Assembly (NCBI GenBank): GCA_934427095.1 | Contig: CAKRYM010000112.1 | Location: 1 to 5,345, forward strand | Direction: 5' to 3' | DNA from: an uncultured Bacillota bacterium | GTDB lineage: Bacteria; Bacillota; Dehalobacteriia; UBA4068 | Length of the DNA stretch: 5,345 nt | Shown: positions 1-5,345 of the stretch, piece by piece | How the letters are laid out: the number at the start of each line of letters is the position of its first letter | Position numbering within the stretch: the stretch's first letter is position 1 | Notes under the pieces: generated by a model | What the model saw: only the letters and a program-made list of their open reading frames with translations | Told to the model about the DNA's origin: nothing | Databases searched by the model: none | Position numbers and translations under genes: made by a program

Positions 1-2565
1 TTGCAACACCTGTTCTGGTAAACGCCAGCCTGTGGTCAAGGGCCTCGCCCAAGTTTCCACTTTTTCCTGCAACTTCTGCTGACAAGCGGTTAAAATCAAT
101 CTTTCTTTGGCTCTGGTCATGGCCACATAAGCCACGCGCATTTCTTCGGCTAAGGATTGTTGATGCAGAACACCGGCTACTGCTGCATGGGAAATGGTTT
201 TCCGTTTTATGCGGGAACGGCGATTATCATAGCGCATTCCTAAGCCAAAGGAGCGTTCCCAAATGACATCGCCATATTCATCCCGGAAATTGAACTCTCT
301 ACAACAATCGGCCAGAAAAACCACGGGGAATTCTAGGCCCTTGCTTTTATGAATGCTCATGACCCGTACCGCGTTGTCGCTGGCAGTACCGAGCCCCTTT
401 CTTTCCTGCTCTGCGCTATCCTCCAACAAACAAAGGAAACGGTATAGCCCCGCGCATTCCCCCTGCTGATAGGCGCAAGCCATGGCATAAAGATTCATCA
501 AATTTTCTTGTCTACGTTCTCCTTCCGGCAAGGCGCCGACCAAATGATACAAGCCCTTATGATCATAGATATCCAGCAATAATTCTGGCAATGGGCTTTC
601 TGCAGCCAAACGGCGCCAAACAGCCAGCTGCTGCAAAAAGGCAGACACCTGAGGATCTTCTTTGGCCAGAAACAAGGCATCAAACAAAAGAATATCCTTA
701 TCCAATTTACGAATTTGCAGCAACTTTTCCTCCGTAAAACCAAAGAGGGGGGAACGAAGCGTCGCAGTTAAAGGGATATCCTGCCGAGGATTATCCACAA
801 TATTGAGCAAGCTATGGATCAACAACATTTCGCTACTTTGCAGCCATTCCACACCGCCGCCAGCAGAAACCGGAATACCCTGAGCGCGCAATTCTCCCAT
901 CAACACAGGCAAGCTGCTTTTCACACTACGCAAAAGAATGGCCATATCTCCAAAGGCATAGCCCTCCTTGCGCAATTCCCCAATCCGCTGAGCAATACAT
1001 CTCGCTTCCAGCATCAAGGGGGTAATCTCCGGCTCCTTGTTCTCCATCTGGATTAGCCATAATTCCGGCGGTTGGCCTTCTTGGGTCGATCCTGCGGTAA
1101 GCATAGCCTTTTGGTCATACTCCACTTCCGCGGTTTCCCTGGACATGATTTGGCGAAATACATGGTTTATCCCGTTGATGATAGAACGGTGGGAGCGGTA
1201 ATTGTCATTCAAATCAATCCGGCGGCCCTCTGTACCCTGGCCATAGGTATCATATTTAGCCAAAAAGAGCCTGGGTTCCGCCAAACGGAAGCGATAAATA
1301 CTTTGCTTCACGTCCCCCACGGCAAACAGGCATTTGGCTGCGATTTTCTGAAAGATGGCTTCCTGTACTTCGTTTACATCCTGGTACTCATCTACCAGCA
1401 CCGCGTCGTAAGCATCCTGCAATTCCTTGGCCGCTTCTTCATTCTGTAACAAGGCTAAGGCCAAATGTTCCATATCATGATAATCCACCCAACCTTTGCG
1501 CCGTTTCTCCTGAATAAAACGGTCTCCATAGGCAATAACCGCCTCGACCAATTTTTCTGCCAGCCAGGCCAATGCCTTACGGATTTCCGGCGGCTCAGGG
1601 TTGGGCATTTTTTTGCGGCAGCGGTCGATTTCGTCCTTGGCCTGCTGACGCAAATTCTTAAACAAGGCTAAGATATCCGGGTCAAATTCATGTCCCTCAG
1701 CATGCCCCGCTTGCAGCTGCTTTTTGCCGCTGGGTAGGCGTGAAAAGGATAAATCCTGTAAAGCGGTGAAATAGGCTTCCCCATCCGTCTGTGCTAGCAC
1801 CTGCTCAACCTTGTCCTTATCCTCTTGGGCCAGCTGCTGCCAAAGAAGGGGGATATCGCTTTCTAAGCATAATTCCTGGATTTGCCGTATGGTTTCTTTG
1901 GCGCCTTGGACTTGTCCTTTCAACCGAGAGAGCAAATACTTTCCCCAAATCGTTTCTGTCCAGGGCGTATCCTCCGTAAAAGCAACGGCGCATTGTCTAA
2001 GCCATCCTTCTGGATCAGGCCGGCTTAAGCTATAGGCATACAAATCTTGGAGTAATTTCACCAACTCCCTGTCATCATGTACGCCCCCATAGGCGTCAGC
2101 CAATTCCCGTAAGCCGCTTTCTGTATCGGCATACGCGTCTTCCAAAAATTCCTCCATGACCTTACGTTGCAAGGCGGCAATTTCCAAATCAGAAGCCACC
2201 TTTACCCCAGCGGGTAACCCCAACCGGTCATAATGCTTTCTCAGCAAACTAAGGCAAAAGGAATGGATGGTCCCGATATCCGCTTGCGGTAATAAAGCCA
2301 ATTGACAACGATAAGCGAAATCATTTGGCTCCTGGGCGGACATTTCTGCCAGAGCCTGGCCGATACGGCTCCGCATCTCATCTGCAGCAGACTGGGTAAA
2401 AGTCAGGATAAGCAGGCGGTCAATGGCGCCTCCTTCCCGCAGGCGTTGGATGACATGCTCCACCAGGACCGTGGTTTTCCCACTGCCTGCCCCAGCGGAT
2501 ACCAGGATATTGCCGCATCGGGCACAAATGGCTTCCTCTTGGGCTGGATTAAAGCGTATCCCCAT
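1..2565 (-). CDS. addA: AddA, ATP-dependent helicase/nuclease subunit A (3' end cut off by window)
   Basis: AddA is the motor subunit of AddAB, an SF1A 3'-to-5' DNA helicase with a C-terminal nuclease that cuts the 3'-ended strand. The frame is open for 855 codons to the window edge with no stop. Visible motifs are: Q motif FNPAQ (5-9, Q9); Walker A AGAGSGKTT (24-32, K30); motif Ia LTFTQSAADEMRSRI (54-68); TIHSFC (99-104); DMEHLAL (364-370), typical of AddA; Walker B VLVDEYQDVN (389-398, D392 E393); motif III GDVKQSIYRFR (417-427); motif IV NYRS (455-458); DMAILLRS (540-547); DIPLTATLRSP (596-606); motif V MSIHKSKGLEFPVVF (736-750); motif VI EEMRVAYVAMTRAKERL (807-823, R818). The ATG at 2565 is chosen because a strong AAGGAGG lies six bases upstream and the Q motif follows at once. 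The protein is about 1200-1240 aa in the family, so the linker and nuclease domain lie outside the window. It overlaps addB by 17 bases. The ATPase core looks functional; nuclease status cannot be judged. Confidence 0.97.
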   Translation of the reverse strand, partial: MGIRFNPAQEEAICARCGNILVSAGAGSGKTTVLVEHVIQRLREGGAIDRLLILTFTQSAADEMRSRIGQALAEMSAQEPNDFAYRCQLALLPQADIGTIHSFCLSLLRKHYDRLGLPAGVKVASDLEIAALQRKVMEEFLEDAYADTESGLRELADAYGGVHDDRELVKLLQDLYAYSLSRPDPEGWLRQCAVAFTEDTPWTETIWGKYLLSRLKGQVQGAKETIRQIQELCLESDIPLLWQQLAQEDKDKVEQVLAQTDGEAYFTALQDLSFSRLPSGKKQLQAGHAEGHEFDPDILALFKNLRQQAKDEIDRCRKKMPNPEPPEIRKALAWLAEKLVEAVIAYGDRFIQEKRRKGWVDYHDMEHLALALLQNEEAAKELQDAYDAVLVDEYQDVNEVQEAIFQKIAAKCLFAVGDVKQSIYRFRLAEPRLFLAKYDTYGQGTEGRRIDLNDNYRSHRSIINGINHVFRQIMSRETAEVEYDQKAMLTAGSTQEGQPPELWLIQMENKEPEITPLMLEARCIAQRIGELRKEGYAFGDMAILLRSVKSSLPVLMGELRAQGIPVSAGGGVEWLQSSEMLLIHSLLNIVDNPRQDIPLTATLRSPLFGFTEEKLLQIRKLDKDILLFDALFLAKEDPQVSAFLQQLAVWRRLAAESPLPELLLDIYDHKGLYHLVGALPEGERRQENLMNLYAMACAYQQGECAGLYRFLCLLEDSAEQERKGLGTASDNAVRVMSIHKSKGLEFPVVFLADCCREFNFRDEYGDVIWERSFGLGMRYDNRRSRIKRKTISHAAVAGVLHQQSLAEEMRVAYVAMTRAKERLILTACQQKLQEKVETWARPLTTGWRLPEQVLQ
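2549..2565 (-). other. 17-base addB/addA coding overlap
   Basis: The last codons of addB (GAT GGG GAT ACG CTT TAA) and the first of addA (ATG GGG ATA CGC TTT AA...) share these bases in different frames. The overlap is read directly from the sequence. It supports one bicistronic message and stoichiometric synthesis of a heterodimer; the coupling itself is inferred. Confidence 0.95.
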
Positions 2566-5345
2566 CTTCCTCCTCCTTTTCTTCCCCACTCAGCGCTGCC
2601 AGATTACGGGAAGGCGCAAGCTCCCGGTCAAAACCGCAAACCGCGGCAAAATCGCAATAGGCGCAGGCGTCATGATTTTGATCCCGCAAAGGGGAAACGG
2701 AAATTTCTCCGTCCAACAAAGCATTGGCCCCCTGGCAAAGAGAGGCCTCCAGGCTTTGCCTTAACTGTGCTAATTCTTCTTCTGTTGGGGCATAGGGTAC
2801 GGCCCGAAAACTACCGTCTTTTTTCAAGGCGGCGGTAATGAATTGGCTGTTCCCCGCCAAGCCGGGGTCTGCCAATTCCACCCCGTCCTGATCCGCAACA
2901 GTTAAGCCTTGTAGCTTCAACCCAGGCGCTTCTGGCTCGGTTCCTTCTTCCAGCAGTAAATCATCCCGCACATAAGCATAATACATCCCTGCAGCATGGG
3001 GGGAAGCAGCGTGAAAGAAATCAGCGTTGGCCAAAACTACTTCCAAATACAACAAAAGCTGTACCTTAAGTCCGGCCATGATTTCCTCTGGTTTGCATTT
3101 GGGTTGGCCGGTTTTATAATCCACAATGCGAAAATAACTTCCTTTGTCAGACTGAGCCATATCTACCCGGTCAATCTGCCCGGACAAGATCAGTTCCCGG
3201 TCATTGCCTAAGGGGATATGGAAAGCAGGCAGGCTTTTCCCTGTTTCGCCACCAAAGGAAAGCTCAAAGGCCACGGGAACAAAATGGCTGTGGCGCACAT
3301 GTTCCGCCATGACCAAAACCGCTCCCACCAAGGTTTCCCGCATCCGGCTACGCAAATAAGCATATCTAGCGCTACTGGTTAATATCCCAGCTAAGAATGT
3401 TTCCAACTCCTGATCTAAAGCCCAGTCCACCAAAGCTTCTGCTTGAGGTCTATCCATTTGCTGCCAAGAAGCAGGATTTTGCGCCACTTTTTCTCCTACA
3501 GCCTTCAATACATGATGATACAGGTCGCCTCTGTCCGCCGGGCGTATGGTATATTCCGGCCGGGGCTTAAGCTTCAACCCATAACCAGCGAAATAAGAAA
3601 AGGGGCAAAGGCGGAATCTTTCCAAACGGGAAACACTGCCATACAGCTTACCATGATAAAGTTCCTCCAGCAGACGGGGGGAAAGAGGCCTAGTACGGGG
3701 CTGATAAGTTAGCCCGGTGGTTAATTCCCGAAAAAGCGTTTCTCGTTCCGGCAGCTCGCGCTCATGGTTAATCACCGCCTGCCAAATAGGATCCTTACTT
3801 CCCTTGCGCAATTCCACCCCGGCTTTTGCCAATTCCCCAGACCCACCGGTCAACAAAGCGTAGGTAATGGCGGGGTTTTCCTGCGCAAGCCCAGGAAAAA
3901 GCCCCTTAACCCGGCGCAGCAAAGGCGAGGGAGACATGGACTTTCCTTCCTCATCCACCGTCAAATAACTGAGATACAATTTTCCCCCAGTCCTACTTAA
4001 GGCCACATAGCAAAGATAATTTTCCTGAAATTGCAAGGTCAAGGTATCTGCCGCAGTATGTACCCCCTGCTTAGCCAACATTTGCCGGTCATAATCCCTA
4101 AGTAATCCGTCTTGCTCTGCTCGTTTAGGCAATATGCCTTCATTCAACCCCAGCAGGAAAACAGCCTTCAGCTCCGGGGTACGGCTACGCTCCAAGGCAG
4201 AAAGGAACACCTGATCCCGGCCTGGCGGTATGGTAGAAATAGTGAGTCCCGCAAAGGCGGATTCCAACAGGGCCATAAGTTCCCGGCTGGGATATACCTT
4301 CTCCCCTAAGAGCAGAACCGCCTCGTTCAACATGGCGTCCAAGCGATCCCAGGCCTGACGGTGCCACTCTGCCTGTTCCCCATCGCCGCTGTCTAAGGCT
4401 TGTTGCAATAGGGCGTCCAATCGTTCCGGCACATGCGTCTGCTGCAATAATTCCTTTAGCAAAGTGCAAAAGGTTTCTGCTGAGGCCCCTTCGCCTAAGG
4501 CTGCACAAAAATCCATCACCGCCCCCATGCCTTTTTGCCGGATTTCCTCCATTTCTTGGGCTAATTCCGGCGTTTCATTAGGCAAAAGCTTTACCTGCCA
4601 AGGCCCGCCCTGCCATTGCCAAAAACGAAAACCATGGGCAAGGGCGTAATTCTCCAACCGGTCTGCTTCTTGCCCATAAATGGGGGAAAGGGGATTTTTC
4701 AAATAACGGAAAACATGCCGATGATAAGGTTTTTCCGCCCAGATTTCCAATAAAGCGCGAACCATATCCACCAAACAATGGCTCAGCAACGGTTTGCGGC
4801 TATCCTGGAAAAAGGGGATATTCATGGACGTAAAAACCACCGGCAACAAATCTGCGTATGGCGCCGGGTCGCGCAAAATAATACTGATATCTCGATAATG
4901 AAGGCCTTCCTCTCGTACCAGCCTTTGGATTTCCCGGCCGGCTTGTTCCAGTTCTGCCAGACGGCCGGCAGCTGTCCAAAGGCGAATGCTTTGGGGCTTT
5001 CCCTGTTGTGGCAGGACCTTTTGCCCGGCTACGCTTCTTTCCAGCAAAGCCAATTCCTTATTTTGGGCAAAGCGTCCTTGTTCTCCAGTCAAAAGGAGCG
5101 GTTCTTCCACAGGCAATTTGGCTTGTCTTATCCATTCCATTAAGCGGCTGTATTCCCGCCAAGCAGGATAAAAGGGATCATCCGCTGGTACCGGCCGCTC
5201 TAAAGCCGCAGGATCCAAGGGCAAGGTAATTTCCACTCTTAGGCAATGGGACAGCATGGCCATGACCACCTGACGTTCCGCAGGGATGAAGTCGCAATAA
5301 CCGTCAATATAAATTTCCGCATCCTTCAGCCAGCCGGCTTCCACC
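2549..5345 (-). CDS. addB: AddB, ATP-dependent helicase/nuclease subunit B (5' end cut off by window)
   Basis: AddB partners AddA in the AddAB complex, which unwinds and resects double-strand DNA ends in the cytoplasm for RecA-dependent repair. Residue numbers here count from the Val codon GTG at 5344. An IYIDGY segment (about 11-16) matches the AddB signature near residue 220 of the Bacillus protein, so about 220 N-terminal residues are missing. The degenerate helicase half has RDISIILRDP (151-160), an IPPGRDQV...ERSR...VFLLGLNEGILP block (372-406) and ENYLCYVALSRT (441-452), which resembles a worn motif VI. The C-terminal RecB-type nuclease has G606-x2-YH610, GQID725RVD728, D742-Y-K744 and Q762-x3-Y766, so the active site looks intact. 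C580, C894, C897 and C903 have CxxCx5C spacing and nearly match the four 4Fe-4S cysteines recalled for B. subtilis AddB. The GTG is an internal codon, not the true start. The acidic tail ends in DTL-TAA at 2549, overlapping addA. Family assignment is very secure; strand polarity of cutting (5' strand) is from family knowledge. Confidence 0.97.
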   Translation of the reverse strand, partial: VEAGWLKDAEIYIDGYCDFIPAERQVVMAMLSHCLRVEITLPLDPAALERPVPADDPFYPAWREYSRLMEWIRQAKLPVEEPLLLTGEQGRFAQNKELALLERSVAGQKVLPQQGKPQSIRLWTAAGRLAELEQAGREIQRLVREEGLHYRDISIILRDPAPYADLLPVVFTSMNIPFFQDSRKPLLSHCLVDMVRALLEIWAEKPYHRHVFRYLKNPLSPIYGQEADRLENYALAHGFRFWQWQGGPWQVKLLPNETPELAQEMEEIRQKGMGAVMDFCAALGEGASAETFCTLLKELLQQTHVPERLDALLQQALDSGDGEQAEWHRQAWDRLDAMLNEAVLLLGEKVYPSRELMALLESAFAGLTISTIPPGRDQVFLSALERSRTPELKAVFLLGLNEGILPKRAEQDGLLRDYDRQMLAKQGVHTAADTLTLQFQENYLCYVALSRTGGKLYLSYLTVDEEGKSMSPSPLLRRVKGLFPGLAQENPAITYALLTGGSGELAKAGVELRKGSKDPIWQAVINHERELPERETLFRELTTGLTYQPRTRPLSPRLLEELYHGKLYGSVSRLERFRLCPFSYFAGYGLKLKPRPEYTIRPADRGDLYHHVLKAVGEKVAQNPASWQQMDRPQAEALVDWALDQELETFLAGILTSSARYAYLRSRMRETLVGAVLVMAEHVRHSHFVPVAFELSFGGETGKSLPAFHIPLGNDRELILSGQIDRVDMAQSDKGSYFRIVDYKTGQPKCKPEEIMAGLKVQLLLYLEVVLANADFFHAASPHAAGMYYAYVRDDLLLEEGTEPEAPGLKLQGLTVADQDGVELADPGLAGNSQFITAALKKDGSFRAVPYAPTEEELAQLRQSLEASLCQGANALLDGEISVSPLRDQNHDACAYCDFAAVCGFDRELAPSRNLAALSGEEKEEEDGDTL
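2572..2578 (-). promoter_or_regulatory. Ribosome binding site of addA, inside the addB coding region
   Basis: On the minus strand AAGGAGG ends six bases before the addA ATG at 2565. This is a near-perfect anti-16S match at ideal spacing, and it decides the addA start. It is written within the Lys-Glu-Glu codons of the acidic AddB tail. Ribosomes finishing addB at the TAA (2549-2551) pass over the addA start, which suggests translational coupling. No promoter is visible between the genes, so addA probably depends on the addB transcript. Confidence 0.9.

Noticed and set aside
498..743. Minus-strand open frame of 81 codons inside addA
   Set aside because: It is out of frame with AddA, which is continuous and motif-rich through this stretch; low-complexity Cys/Trp/Phe-rich shadow.
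1072..1449. Plus-strand open frame of 125 codons
   Set aside because: It lies antisense to conserved AddA helicase motifs II-IV; its composition simply mirrors those codons.
1608..1614. Run of seven A residues on the coding strand of addA, a possible slippage or programmed frameshift site
   Set aside because: The run is read in phase as AAA AAA A, not the X XXY YYZ phase needed for -1 shifting. The AddA frame is conserved on both sides, so nothing indicates a shift.
2302..2838. Plus-strand open frame of 178 codons
   Set aside because: It lies antisense across the addB/addA junction and has no recognisable domain or ribosome binding site. Both minus-strand genes under it are clearly real, so it is a shadow.
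4185..4508. Minus-strand open frame of 107 codons inside addB
   Set aside because: It is an alternative frame within well-conserved AddB coding sequence, with no supporting start signal or family resemblance.
5342..5344. GTG at the right edge as the start codon of addB
   Set aside because: The protein begins mid-domain at the IYIDGY segment, and about 220 residues expected upstream are missing. The GTG is an internal valine of a gene cut by the window.
1..5345. Scattered AGCGG pentamers as Chi sites (the B. subtilis Chi)
   Set aside because: A five-base motif is expected several times by chance in 5.3 kb, and the Chi sequence of this organism is unknown, so single occurrences mean nothing.
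1..5345. Search for a novel system, mobile element, CRISPR, RNA gene or terminator
   Set aside because: The window is fully occupied by two overlapping housekeeping repair genes with no intergenic DNA, no array-like repeats and no terminator-like hairpin followed by a T run that I could recognise.

Overview
The window is almost entirely two co-directional, overlapping minus-strand genes. They encode the two subunits of an AddAB (RexAB-type) helicase-nuclease, the double-strand-break end-processing machine of Firmicutes. Reading along the minus strand, addB comes first (5345 down to 2549, 5' end cut off by the window) and addA follows (2565 down to 1, 3' end cut off). The gene order addB-addA, the Bacillus-type AddB with four iron-sulfur cysteines at the characteristic spacing, and good AAGGAGG ribosome-binding-site use all suggest a Firmicute. 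Base composition is roughly half G+C by eye, which fits a mid-GC clostridial or Negativicutes-like lineage better than a low-GC Bacillus or Clostridium. That finer placement is inference only.

Region 2549-5345 holds 931 codons of AddB plus one leftover base. By comparison with Bacillus subtilis AddB (about 1166 aa, from memory), some 220 N-terminal residues lie beyond the right edge, including the Walker A region expected there. What remains is the inactive helicase-like fold, then the complete C-terminal RecB-type nuclease domain with all expected catalytic residues and the 4Fe-4S cysteines. Region 1-2565 holds 855 uninterrupted codons of AddA. I translated every codon by hand and found no stop or frameshift. 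It carries all the superfamily 1A (UvrD/Rep/RecB-like) helicase motifs, from the Q motif through motif VI. The C-terminal part of AddA (roughly 350-400 residues, including its own nuclease domain) lies beyond the left edge.

The two genes overlap by 17 bases. The addA ribosome-binding site lies inside the last codons of addB, so the subunits should be made in coupled, near-equal amounts as expected for a 1:1 heterodimer. AddA is expected to drive 3'-to-5' translocation. The two nuclease domains cut the two strands, and AddB holds the Chi-scanning fold, so the complex turns a broken end into a 3' single-stranded tail for RecA loading.

There is no intergenic space, and I see no promoter, terminator, RNA gene, repeat array, mobile element or CRISPR. 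All plus-strand open frames and the other minus-strand frames are shadows of these two genes. I found no evidence of a previously undescribed system; the findings below are modest.
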